Below, one piece after another: positions 8,793 to 15,694 of a DNA stretch of 32,934 nucleotides. The DNA comes from Polaromonas sp. (GTDB taxonomy: Bacteria > Pseudomonadota > Gammaproteobacteria > Burkholderiales > Burkholderiaceae_C). Position numbers and translations under genes: made by a program. Numbering within the stretch: position 1 is the stretch's first letter; each line of letters opens with the position of its first letter. The stretch is from the NCBI RefSeq assembly GCF_029945925.1, contig NZ_JAQSDN010000034.1:1-32934 (forward strand), in the 5' to 3' direction. Under the pieces are notes generated by a model that had not been told where the DNA came from, searched no databases, and was given only the letters and a program-made list of their open reading frames with translations.

Positions 8793-9425
8793 TCAGTCAA
8801 TCAGCTTGTTCTTGAGGGCGTAATACGTCAGGTCGCTGTTGGACGCGAGACTCATTTTCTCCATCACGCGGGTCCGGTAGGTGCTGACCGTTTTGACACT
8901 CAGGGACAGCGCCTTGGCAATGTCGCCCGCGGTTTCTCCCTTGGCGAGCTTCAGGAACACCTGAAACTCGCGCTCGGAGAGCTGCTCGTGAGGCGTGGCA
9001 TCGTTTTTCCGGTTGAGCTGCTGCGCCAGCAACTCGGCCACTGCCGGCGTGATGTAGCGTTTCCCGAGTGAGATGACGCGGATCGCATTGACGATCTCCA
9101 TCGGATCACACTCCTTGTTCAGGTAGCCGCTGGCGCCCTGGCGAATCAGGTTGACCGCGTAGTGCTCTTCCGGATACCCGCTGAGAATCAGGATGCCGAC
9201 ATCGGGCGCTTTGGCGCGGATCATGGCCAGGGCATCGATCCCACTCTGGCCAGGCATGGACAGGTCCATGACCAGAATGTCCAACTCGACATTTCGCACC
9301 AGGTCAATGGCCTCGCGGCCACTGGCGGCTTCACCCACGACCCTGAAATCGACCTGATCCGAAAAGAACTGCTTGAGCCCGGAGCGCACGATGGCATGGT
9401 CATCCACAATTCCAATTTTGATCAT
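8793..9425 (-). CDS. NarL/FixJ-type LuxR-family response regulator
   Basis: Two-component transcription regulator of 210 residues. The N-terminal receiver has Asp8/Asp9, phospho-acceptor Asp54 in LVMDLSMPGQSG, the LSGY switch segment and Lys104. The C-terminal LuxR-type helix-turn-helix (about 148-208) contains LSEREFQVFLKLAKG and IAKALSLSVKTVSTYRTRV. It is transcribed away from the histidine kinase gene, 131 bp apart, which marks them as a cognate pair. Targets are unknown; the dyads upstream of the receiver and DUF1328 genes are candidates. Confidence 0.93.
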   Translation of the reverse strand: MIKIGIVDDHAIVRSGLKQFFSDQVDFRVVGEAASGREAIDLVRNVELDILVMDLSMPGQSGIDALAMIRAKAPDVGILILSGYPEEHYAVNLIRQGASGYLNKECDPMEIVNAIRVISLGKRYITPAVAELLAQQLNRKNDATPHEQLSEREFQVFLKLAKGETAGDIAKALSLSVKTVSTYRTRVMEKMSLASNSDLTYYALKNKLID

Positions 9426-9556
9426 TTCATGTCCTCTTGGTTAGGCTGGCATCGCCAAACGGCACAATGCAGCAACACAGCCTCGCGCAATTGCGGGCTT
9501 CTGTCTTCAGTAGCGATTATTCACGAATTATTGATCCATGCCGAACGGAGATCAGG

Positions 9557-10897
9557 ATGAGATGGTTTGCAATCCCCAAAATGGCAATCAGCCTGCCGCT
9601 GGCGGTGCTGGCAGCGGTCGTTCTGATTTCCATCAACGAGGCGGGTTTTCGCTTGTCCACCGAGGCCGCTACCCGCATTGAGCAGTCTCAGGCCACACGT
9701 GGGGCCGTCCATCTGCTGCTGCAAAAGATGCTGGATGCCGAGACCGGGCAGCGCGGCTATCTGCTGACCGGCGATCCCAAATACCTGGAACCTTACGACG
9801 CGGCAACCGCCGACCTCAACCAGACCCTGGACACCCTGCGCGGGCACTACACCGCCTACCCGGCGGAGCTGGCGGAGTTCGGCCTCCTGTCGCGCAGCGT
9901 GTCGCGCAAGCTGGCGGAAATGGACCTCAGCGTACGCATGCGCAAGCAGGGCAACGAAGAAGCCTGGAAGTTTGTGCTGACCACCGACGTGGGCATGGAC
10001 CAGATGAACGCCATCCGCAGCCAGATCGTCAAGCTAGTACGCGCCAGCGACAGCAAAATGGAGACAGCCCAGGCCCAGATCAGCCGGTCGCTGCAGTTGT
10101 CGCGCATTGGCATCGCCCTGATGGCGCTGGCCGGGTTGCTGGCGTTTTACATGTATCTGCGGCAAACCGGGGCCCTGCTGGACGCCGGCAGGCGCGAACA
10201 GGAAGCCCTGCAGCGCGAACGCGACCAGTTGGACAAGGAAGTGCGCGACCGCACGGCCACCCTGGCCGAGCTGGCCACCCACCTGCAGCAGGTGCGGGAA
10301 GATGAGCGCGGCCACCTGGCGCGTGAGCTGCACGACGAACTCGGCGCCTTGCTGACGGCGGCCAAGCTCGATGTGGCACGCATCAAATCGCGGCTCGGGG
10401 CCATTTCACCGGAAGCCGCCGAACGCATGCAGCACCTGATCGAGACACTCAACAGCGGCATTGCCCTCAAGCGCCGCATTGTGGAGGACTTGCGGCCCTC
10501 GTCGTTGTCGCACCTGGGGCTGGTCGCCTCCCTCGAAATCCTGGCGCGCGAATTCGAAGACCGGTCAGGCTTGAGCATCATCACCGACCTGGAGACGGTG
10601 GAGCTCGGCGGCTCGGCACAGCTCACGGTCTACCGGCTGGTGCAGGAGTCGCTGACCAACATGGGCAAATACGCCGAAGCGAAACAGGCAGAAATCAGCC
10701 TGCATGATTTTGACGGCTACATCACGGTCGAGGTCCGGGACAACGGCACCGGCTTCGACACCACGCAGATCAAGGGATCGAGCCACGGGCTGGCCGGCAT
10801 GCGCCACCGGGTCGAAGCGGCAGGCGGGCGCCTGACAGTGGTCTCCAGTCCCGGCCAGGGCACACGCATCTCCGCTGTGTTGCCCAAATCGCTTTAA
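9557..10897 (+). CDS. CHASE3-domain sensor histidine kinase (NarL-type partner)
   Basis: Membrane histidine kinase of 446 residues. Order: transmembrane helix (about 10-28), periplasmic CHASE3 sensor (about 35-180, with the hallmark DAETGQRGYLLTGDPKYLEP), second helix (about 182-202), coiled coil (205-245), HisKA_3 dimerisation domain with ELHDELG (phospho-His259) and a HATPase_c domain with N-box ESLTNMGKYA, DNGTGFD and GLAGMRHRVE. HisKA_3 kinases usually pair with NarL/LuxR-type regulators, as here. The start at 9557 gives a compact first helix; the frame is open upstream to 9437, but that extension would precede the membrane anchor. The ligand is unknown. Confidence 0.93.
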   Translation: MRWFAIPKMAISLPLAVLAAVVLISINEAGFRLSTEAATRIEQSQATRGAVHLLLQKMLDAETGQRGYLLTGDPKYLEPYDAATADLNQTLDTLRGHYTAYPAELAEFGLLSRSVSRKLAEMDLSVRMRKQGNEEAWKFVLTTDVGMDQMNAIRSQIVKLVRASDSKMETAQAQISRSLQLSRIGIALMALAGLLAFYMYLRQTGALLDAGRREQEALQRERDQLDKEVRDRTATLAELATHLQQVREDERGHLARELHDELGALLTAAKLDVARIKSRLGAISPEAAERMQHLIETLNSGIALKRRIVEDLRPSSLSHLGLVASLEILAREFEDRSGLSIITDLETVELGGSAQLTVYRLVQESLTNMGKYAEAKQAEISLHDFDGYITVEVRDNGTGFDTTQIKGSSHGLAGMRHRVEAAGGRLTVVSSPGQGTRISAVLPKSL

Positions 10898-10979
10898 GCG
10901 CAGGCGCTCCCGCCGGCGGGGCCACAGCCACCGCCCCCGGCCCACGGGGCCACATGCGCAGAATGCGCCTATCGGCTGC

Positions 10980-11049
10980 GTCCTACACGGCATGTTCATG
11001 CCAACCGACAAGGGCATCCGGCACTCACCGATGAGTAGATGGGGCTTCT
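10980..11049 (+). promoter_or_regulatory. Putative control region of the DUF1328 gene
   Basis: GTCCTACA begins at 10980 and GAGTAGA at 11033, 52 bp from the T of TCCTACA to the G of GAGTAGA. The second motif is part of a GTAGA/TCTAC dyad (11035-11051). The csbD upstream region carries the same two motifs in the same order at the same spacing. Confidence 0.4.
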
Positions 11050-11126
11050 ACGTTTAACCTTGCTACAGGTGTTTCATTTTTGAGCGCCACGTACAACAAG
11101 GGGCGCGCCCCTGCAAGGAGATCGAC

Positions 11127-11291
11127 ATGCTGCACTATTCCGTTGTTTTCCTCGTGATCGCACTGATTGCAGCCGTGTTCGGTTTCGGTGGCATTGCCGC
11201 CGGCGCCGTCGAAATTGCCAAGATCCTCTTTTTCATCTTTGCCATCATGGCTGTGATCAGCTTCGTGGTCGGCCTGATGAAAAGAAAGTGA
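11127..11291 (+). CDS. DUF1328 (YtjA-like) small membrane protein
   Basis: A 54-residue protein that is almost entirely two hydrophobic helices joined by [14 protein letters not shown], the signature of the DUF1328/YtjA family, and ends in LMKRK. AAGGAG lies 6 nt before the ATG. Members are small inner-membrane proteins often found with stress genes; no biochemical role is established to my knowledge. It heads the plus-strand run of small envelope genes, 67 bp before the ElaB/YqjD-like gene. Confidence 0.88.
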   Translation: MLHYSVVFLVIALIAAVFGFGGIAAGAVEIAKILFFIFAIMAVISFVVGLMKRK

Positions 11292-11358
11292 ATTCCCCTC
11301 ACCCGGTCCACGCGTACATTGCGACGGACCTGCCTTTTTACACTTCCCAAGGAACCCC

Positions 11359-11760
11359 ATGAAAAACCCGCTCTCCAGCCACCCCCAAGCCCAAGACACC
11401 CTGTCGGGTGCGCGTCATATGTCCGAGCAGATGCTCACGGGTGCCGAGAGGGCCATGGACAGCACGCGCAGCCTGGCCAACGACACGCTGGACCGTGCCG
11501 AGGACAAAGTTCGCCATTTGCGCGGCAGCATCGACCCGCTGGTTGACAAGCTGGCCACCCAGGCGCAGAAGCTGGCGCGCCAGAGCTTGGACATGGCCTC
11601 TGAGGCCAGCCACCGGGCGCAACGTTCCATGCACCGCTATGCGGACGCAACGACGCGTTATGTCTCCAATGAGCCCGTGAAGTCCGTCCTGATCGCCGCC
11701 GCAGTGGGCGCAGCTGTCGCCTTGCTGGTGGCCTCGGCCGTGCATCGCGACAAGCGCTGA
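11359..11760 (+). CDS. DUF883 / ElaB-YqjD-like membrane-anchored protein
   Basis: A 133-residue protein with a long amphipathic helical region (about 20-100), rich in Ala, Gln and charged residues, and a C-terminal anchor after YVSNEPVKSVLIAAAVG (101-117). This layout is typical of the ElaB/YqjD/DUF883 family, whose E. coli members are tail-anchored inner-membrane proteins reported to bind ribosomes in stationary phase. AAGGAA precedes the ATG. It is followed by YqjE-like and YqjK-position genes, so the order resembles yqjD-yqjE-yqjK. Confidence 0.82.
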   Translation: MKNPLSSHPQAQDTLSGARHMSEQMLTGAERAMDSTRSLANDTLDRAEDKVRHLRGSIDPLVDKLATQAQKLARQSLDMASEASHRAQRSMHRYADATTRYVSNEPVKSVLIAAAVGAAVALLVASAVHRDKR

Positions 11761-11801
11761 TTTCCGCGGCTTCGTCCCCTCTTCACGACCACTGACGCTT
11801 C

Positions 11802-12167
11802 ATGCTGCATCCGCTGTTTTCCCTTCTCGTCCGACGGCCCGACCTGGTGGTCGATCACCTGTCGGCCTATGGCGCCCTGGTCCACGAGGAAGCATCGGAA
11901 GCCGGGTCGGAACTGCTTCAGCGCGGGCTGGCGTGGGGTTTGGTCATCCTGTGTGCCGGCGTGTTTTTGACGCTGGCCGGTGTGGCCCTGATGCTGGGCA
12001 TGTTGCTGAACCAGTTTCACTGGGTGCTGGTGGCCATTCCTTCGGTCATGCTGGTGCTGCTTCTGGCCGCCCTCAGCAAAGCGCGGCAGCCCCTGGCCGC
12101 CACGCGTTTTGATGAGCTCAAGGCCCAACTGGATCGCGATGCGCAGGCATTGCGCGCAGCAGCCTGA
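11802..12167 (+). CDS. YqjE-like (phage-holin superfamily) membrane protein
   Basis: A 121-residue protein with a charged N-terminal helix (1-40), two transmembrane segments (about 43-68 and 73-91) and a charged C-terminal tail. Arrangement and sequence fit the YqjE / putative holin-superfamily proteins that follow DUF883 genes in many proteobacteria. The family name does not imply phage lysis, and nothing phage-like is nearby. It begins 41 bp after the DUF883 gene and ends 4 bp before the next start. Confidence 0.78.
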   Translation: MLHPLFSLLVRRPDLVVDHLSAYGALVHEEASEAGSELLQRGLAWGLVILCAGVFLTLAGVALMLGMLLNQFHWVLVAIPSVMLVLLLAALSKARQPLAATRFDELKAQLDRDAQALRAAA

Positions 12168-12171
12168 TCCC

Positions 12172-12594
12172 ATGATGAACGACAACACCGTGCTTTCTGC
12201 CCGCCAACGCCTGGACAACAGCCGGCAGGCGATTGTTCGCCAGATGGGGCATGACAACGCCACGGCTGTCGAGCATGGCGGCAGCGAAAACGAAATTGAC
12301 GCGTCGGCCAGCACGTGGTCGCTCGTCAAACAGACGGCAACATCGTGGTGGCACGGCCACCCGGCCAGCCTGGCACTGGATTTTGCCAAGCCGAAGATGC
12401 AGCGTTTTGCCCAGGAGCAGCCCCTGAAGCTGCTGGCCATTTCTGCGGGCATGGGCGCGGCGGCCGTGTTGCTGCGCCCTTGGCGCCTGATATCGCTGAC
12501 CGGCCTCGTTTTCGCGGCGCTGAAGTCGTCCGAGGTCACCGGCCTGGCCAGTTCCCTGCTGGCTTCCCGCACCCGGAACGACCGCTTTCGATGA
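12172..12594 (+). CDS. Hypothetical membrane protein in yqjK position
   Basis: A 140-residue protein that I do not recognise as a named family. The N-terminal half is polar and probably helical (LSARQRLDNSRQAIVRQM). A tryptophan-containing stretch, TSWWHGHPASLALDF (58-72), is followed by QEQPLKLLAISAGMGAAAVLLR and a second hydrophobic segment to about residue 118. The motif of polar head, 'QP-L' and a Gly/Ala-rich helix recalls the C-terminal anchors of YqjD-type proteins. Two adjacent ATGs (12172 and 12175) are possible starts. It is only 4 bp after the YqjE-like gene and so probably co-translated. Confidence 0.7.
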   Translation: MMNDNTVLSARQRLDNSRQAIVRQMGHDNATAVEHGGSENEIDASASTWSLVKQTATSWWHGHPASLALDFAKPKMQRFAQEQPLKLLAISAGMGAAAVLLRPWRLISLTGLVFAALKSSEVTGLASSLLASRTRNDRFR

Positions 12595-12688
12595 TTTCCA
12601 TTCGCAAACCGACCGGCGTGGTGCCGTCAGTCGGCCAGCTTCTCAACTCTTCGCACCAAAACATATTTACAAACTTCAAGGAAAAACC

Positions 12689-13003
12689 ATGAAATACGCT
12701 CGCGCAATTGCATTCGCCGCCCTGGCTGGCATCACCATCATCAGCGCTGGTTGCGCAGTCGGCCGTGGTCAGCAGACTGCTGGCTCCTACGTCGATGACA
12801 CCGCCATCACCACCGCCGTGAAGGCCAAATTTGCAGAAGACAAGACCGTTTCCATGACCTCCATCAGCGTTGAAACGCTGAACGGCACGGTGCAATTGTC
12901 CGGCTTCGCCAAATCGACTGCCGAAAAAGCCCAGGCTGAAAACATCGCCCGCAACACCAAGAATGTCCGCGCTGTGCGCAACGACATCGTCGTTCGTCCT
13001 TAA
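12689..13003 (+). CDS. BON-domain lipoprotein
   Basis: A 104-residue predicted lipoprotein. The signal peptide ends at lipobox ISAGC, with Cys22 as the lipidation site. A single BON domain (about 36-104) follows, with DDTAITTAVKAKFAEDK, VETLNGTVQLSGFAKS and the closing VRAVRNDIVV. BON domains occur in OsmY- and Kbp-type proteins and are thought to bind phospholipid or envelope surfaces. CAAGGA lies upstream of the ATG. It is followed by a strong intrinsic terminator, so it ends the plus-strand run. Confidence 0.88.
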   Translation: MKYARAIAFAALAGITIISAGCAVGRGQQTAGSYVDDTAITTAVKAKFAEDKTVSMTSISVETLNGTVQLSGFAKSTAEKAQAENIARNTKNVRAVRNDIVVRP

Positions 13004-13042
13004 ACCGCGTCAAGCGGTGAAGCAGGCTGGCTTTGCCGGTCT

Positions 13043-13084
13043 GCAAAGCGGGTCCCGGCTGTCACAAGCCGGGCCCCGCTTTGC
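13043..13084 (+). terminator. Strong intrinsic terminator after the BON lipoprotein gene
   Basis: Two 18-nt arms, GCAAAGCGGG-T-CCCGGCT and AGCCGGG-C-CCCGCTTTGC, pair with a single mismatch around a 6-nt loop, and TTTGAA follows. It lies 40 bp after the stop codon of the plus-strand BON gene. Confidence 0.8.
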
Positions 13085-13187
13085 TTTGAACGGAACAATC
13101 TTTTCCGGCGGTGGGAGATCAGCCTGCCGGCCAACGTGCTGCGACAGGCACAAGTCCCCCCTCCTCCAGGCTCAGGCCGAACGACCC

Positions 13188-13231
13188 AAAAAAAATCACC
13201 GGAACGCAGCCTGGGGGCGGCGTGTCGGTGA
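13188..13231 (-). terminator. Intrinsic terminator of the csbD-BON unit
   Basis: On the minus strand TCACCG and CGGTGA enclose a nested ACGC/GCGT stem, followed by eight T residues. It is positioned about 26 bp after the minus-strand BON gene. With the plus-strand terminator it insulates the two converging units. Confidence 0.7.
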
Positions 13232-13256
13232 CGCAGGCTGACGGCGGAGACCGCGA

Positions 13257-13712
13257 TCAGCCGGGTGTGACCGTCAGCTGGTTGTTGACGGATGTCACGC
13301 CTTTGACCTGCTTGGCGATTTCCGTGGCCTTGTCTTTCGCTGCCGCGCTGGGCGCCGGGCCATTGAGCGTCACCACGCCGTCCTTGGTATCGACATTGAT
13401 CTTGATGGCGCTGAGATCCGGGTCCTTGGCCAGCCCGGTGGAGACGGTCGCCGTGATGGTGAGATCGTCTATTTTTTCACCCATGGTGGTGCTGGCCTGG
13501 CTGCCCGTGGCTTGCGCGTCCTTGGACGCTTCCTTCATGGCATTGCCGGCATCCTTGGCTGCCTGCTCGGTCTTGGCGATGCCGGAGTCTATCGACTGAC
13601 CGACGGTTTTGCCGTCATCCGCCTTGTTGCAAGCCGTCAGTGCCAGCAGGACGGCAGCGGAACACGCCAGCGCCAGAAGCGGTCGCCGCGCTTGAAGAGG
13701 GGTCGGGTTCAT
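13257..13712 (-). CDS. BON-domain lipoprotein
   Basis: A 151-residue predicted lipoprotein. The signal peptide ends at lipobox LTAC (Cys28). A helical linker rich in Ala, Lys, Asp and Glu (29-75) leads into a C-terminal BON domain (about 80-150), with DLTITATVSTGLAKD, VDTKDGVVTLNGPAPS and VTSVNNQLTV. AGGAG lies 6 nt before the ATG at 13712, which I prefer to the longer frame starting at 13745. It follows csbD by 42 bp on the same strand and faces the other BON gene. The two BON proteins share the domain but not the linker. Confidence 0.87.
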   Translation of the reverse strand: MNPTPLQARRPLLALACSAAVLLALTACNKADDGKTVGQSIDSGIAKTEQAAKDAGNAMKEASKDAQATGSQASTTMGEKIDDLTITATVSTGLAKDPDLSAIKINVDTKDGVVTLNGPAPSAAAKDKATEIAKQVKGVTSVNNQLTVTPG

Positions 13713-13754
13713 GGTGGCTCTCCTGTTCTGGGATGAGATTCGCAACCGGTGTGC

Positions 13755-13952
13755 TCAGATCTTGTCGATCAATTTTTTGGCATTGTCCTTGACGTTTTCC
13801 TTGGCGTCGCCATAACCCGCCTGGGTTTTGCCTTTGGCCTGGTCCGCCAGGCCTTCGGCCTCCAGCTTTTCATTGCCAACCACGCGGCCAGCCACTTCCT
13901 TGGCTTTGCCCGCAGCCTGGTCCACACGGCCTTCGACTTGATGCTTGTTCAT
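13755..13952 (-). CDS. CsbD-family stress protein
   Basis: A 65-residue, highly charged, helix-rich soluble protein beginning MNKHQVEGRVDQAAGKAKEV, with internal heptad-like repeats (DQAAGKAKE, DQAKGKTQ, DAKENVKD). This matches CsbD/YjbJ-type proteins, which are strongly stress-induced in many bacteria and have no known biochemical activity. It is the first gene of a two-gene unit with the BON lipoprotein. Its upstream region carries the TCCTACA and GAGTAGA motifs also found before the DUF1328 gene. Confidence 0.88.
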   Translation of the reverse strand: MNKHQVEGRVDQAAGKAKEVAGRVVGNEKLEAEGLADQAKGKTQAGYGDAKENVKDNAKKLIDKI

Positions 13953-14003
13953 GGTGTTTCTTTCTTTGAAAATGGAGTTCGGCCCGCCTGGATGGCGAAC
14001 ACA

Positions 14004-14065
14004 CCTCTACTCTAGGCAGGCCGGTTGGGCCAGTTCGTCAGCGCCTGCGGAATTTTTTGTAGGAC
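14004..14065 (-). promoter_or_regulatory. Putative control region of csbD
   Basis: On the minus strand GTCCTACA (14065-14058) is followed by GAGTAGA (14012-14006), with the same 52-bp step between TCCTACA and GAGTAGA as upstream of the DUF1328 gene. TAGAGT within the second motif could serve as a -10 element. Confidence 0.4.
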
Positions 14066-14092
14066 GGCAGGCAGTCCCGGCGCAGCGGCGCC

Positions 14093-14578
14093 TCAGGGGT
14101 GGCAGGCGCCGTGCCGCTTGCGGAAAAGGCGGGGCGGCAGCGCCTGGGGATCGGCAAACAGCCCACGCTGCGCCCACCGGGCCTGCCTCTGCAACTTCAG
14201 GTAGGGCCCGCCCTCACGCCCATACCGGTCTGACCAGGCATGACCTTGCGCGACCATCCAGCCGGCCATGTCTTCACCCCCCAGATACACGGTCGCCACG
14301 GCGCGGCCGTAGTCGTCATGCCGGTGCTTTCTCACGATCACCATGCGGCGCGCCACGCGGCTGGCCAGGGCGACACGCGCGGCACGGCCGCCGGCCTGGC
14401 AGATCTCGGGCGCATCAATGCCGGCCATGCGCAGCTTCACCGGCTTGCCGCCACCGGCGGGCCGAGCCCACAGGGTGTCTCCGTCGGTGACATGTGTGAC
14501 TTTCATGCTCTCCGCCCATGCAGAATGGGCGGTAGCAGCTATCAAAAATATAGCAATCTTGAACGCGGTCATGGTCAT
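14093..14578 (-). CDS. Secreted thermonuclease-like (SNase) protein
   Basis: Predicted exported calcium-type nuclease of the staphylococcal nuclease family, 161 residues. DGDT is at 32-35 (VTDGDTLWAR), Arg50 and Glu58 are in RMAGIDAPE, and Arg92 is in YGRAVA, matching the catalytic Arg/Glu/Arg set. A signal peptide is clear: MTMTAFK, hydrophobic IAIFLIAATA, then AHSAWA as cleavage site. Oddity: residues about 7-24, nearly the whole signal peptide, are encoded by a copy of the interspersed repeat. The start ATG overlaps the stop of the DUF429 gene (ATGA), which fixes the start and suggests translational coupling. Confidence 0.9.
   Translation of the reverse strand: MTMTAFKIAIFLIAATAHSAWAESMKVTHVTDGDTLWARPAGGGKPVKLRMAGIDAPEICQAGGRAARVALASRVARRMVIVRKHRHDDYGRAVATVYLGGEDMAGWMVAQGHAWSDRYGREGGPYLKLQRQARWAQRGLFADPQALPPRLFRKRHGACHP
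14507..14560 (-). repeat. Interspersed hairpin repeat, copy C, encoding a signal peptide
   Basis: Read on the minus strand it has GCTAT...GATAGCTGCTACCGCCC and the hairpin GCCC-ATTCTGCAT-GGGC, then GGAGAGC, aligning with the other six copies. It is the most AT-rich part of the nuclease gene and is translated as residues 7-24. Confidence 0.75.
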
Positions 14579-15408
14579 GCAGTAACGATCCAGCCCTCAA
14601 TCGGGTCGACATCACCGGGCAGGCCGTAACGCGCGGCGCCCTGCGCATGCTGCGCCTGGGCCCACGCGGCCTGCATCAGGCAGAGCACCGCGTCCAGACT
14701 GTCACCGCTGGCGTCGTCGACCAGGGTGTCCCGCTGCGCATGACTGAGTTTCAGGCGCAGGCCCAGCCGGGTCTGGCCCATCTCCAGCGCGGTGATCAGG
14801 TCCTTGCGCGCAATCAGCCGGTCCGGCGTCTGCTTGAGCCGGTCATCACTTTTGTAGGATCGCCTGCCGAGCACCTCGCGCGCGAGCAGCCCCGGGTAAG
14901 CTTCGAGCGCAACGCGCGACAGGTCGCCCGCGTGCAGGCCCGGCAGGTGAACGCCGGCTGCCAGCAGCCGCGGCACACCCGCGTGCAGCATGAACGCCAC
15001 CGGCGGATTGATCCACTTCATGGACGGGCTGGAGCCGGCGGGAACGTCGGTGGTGCGGTGCGCAAACTTGCCGCCCACAGGACGGGCTGCACAGAAGGCC
15101 GCAAACGTCTGCCGGATCTCTTCACGGCTGAGGCTGGCGTAGTGGGCCATCAGCGCCGTCCAGGTGTCCGGCCAGCCGAGATGCTTGACCAGCTCGCGCG
15201 GCAGGCCGAACGGGAAGTCAAAAGCGCCCAGCCACGCGCGGGGCTGGCTCAGCCACTCCCCAAAGGCTTCCAGCGAGGCGAGGCGCTCCAGGCCAGCCAG
15301 CAACACGCGCCCGCCGGAAAGTGATCCGCTGGCCAGGACAATCGGCTTGCGGCGCGTCGGGCTGCTGGAGAAATCGCAGCCAATCAGCAGGGGCAGGGTC
15401 TGGGGCAT
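14575..15408 (-). CDS. DUF429-family protein
   Basis: A 277-residue protein assigned to DUF429, a family of uncharacterised proteins predicted to have an RNase H-like fold. Visible family features are the N-terminal LIGCDFSSSP, the internal WLGAFDFPFGLP (Asp-x-Pro-x-Gly) and the C-terminal acidic DDASGDSLDAVLCLMQAAW. The ATG at 15408 is preferred; an in-frame TTG at 15429 would add seven residues. It overlaps the nuclease start by 4 bp. Function is unknown, and a nucleic-acid-related role is only suggested by the fold and the neighbour. Confidence 0.72.
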   Translation of the reverse strand: MPQTLPLLIGCDFSSSPTRRKPIVLASGSLSGGRVLLAGLERLASLEAFGEWLSQPRAWLGAFDFPFGLPRELVKHLGWPDTWTALMAHYASLSREEIRQTFAAFCAARPVGGKFAHRTTDVPAGSSPSMKWINPPVAFMLHAGVPRLLAAGVHLPGLHAGDLSRVALEAYPGLLAREVLGRRSYKSDDRLKQTPDRLIARKDLITALEMGQTRLGLRLKLSHAQRDTLVDDASGDSLDAVLCLMQAAWAQAQHAQGAARYGLPGDVDPIEGWIVTA

Positions 15409-15452
15409 GGGTCGGTACCGTTCAGCCAAGGGCCAGCGCGGTCACACCCGCA

Positions 15453-15485
15453 GCAAGCAGGCCGGCAAGCAGGCCGGCAAGCAGG
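15453..15485. repeat. 12-bp tandem repeat, nearly three units
   Basis: The unit GCAAGCAGGCCG occurs twice perfectly and a third time almost complete. Such tracts are prone to unit-number changes. Confidence 0.75.
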
Positions 15486-15605
15486 ACCAGGGCAAAAGCG
15501 GACAGCGGCATGGCGCAAGCGGCGGGTATAGCGCGCACTAGCGCCGTGCGGCCGTGCAGCCGCCCATTGAGCGTTTCAAAACTCGTGACAGCCGGAACGC
15601 TCAAT

Positions 15606-15642
15606 CCCTCACCCCGACCCGCGCCCGGAGGGCGAGGGTGAG
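15606..15642. repeat. CTCACCC...GGGTGAG hairpin repeat
   Basis: An inverted repeat with CTCACCC and GGGTGAG arms and a GC-rich middle containing CGCCCGGAGGGCG. Similar CCCTCACCC/GGGTGAGG units are common between genes in many proteobacteria. It may end transcription from the BLUF gene, though no T-tract follows. Confidence 0.45.
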
Positions 15643-15694
15643 AGCGGTCCAATTCACTGTCGTGTATTTGGAAAAGATCAATAGGGAGGAAAAC

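Larger units (their letters stand above)
15409..15694. other. Intergenic region with repeats between DUF429 and BLUF genes
   Basis: A 286-bp stretch that holds a 12-bp tandem repeat and a CTCACCC/GGGTGAG hairpin repeat. A short frame encoding a very hydrophobic 29-residue peptide (15511-15422, minus) exists, but it is built largely from the tandem repeat and lacks support. Confidence 0.4.

Noticed and set aside
11802..12167. Holin-like protein as a sign of a prophage
   Set aside because: The family includes chromosomal YqjE-type proteins, and no other phage gene or attachment site is present.
15453..15485. Short direct repeats as a CRISPR array
   Set aside because: Units are contiguous 12-mers without spacers, and no cas genes are present.
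15422..15652. 76-codon minus-strand frame between DUF429 and BLUF genes
   Set aside because: Its hydrophobic end comes from the 12-bp tandem repeat and its start lies in another repeat; no good ribosome site or family match.
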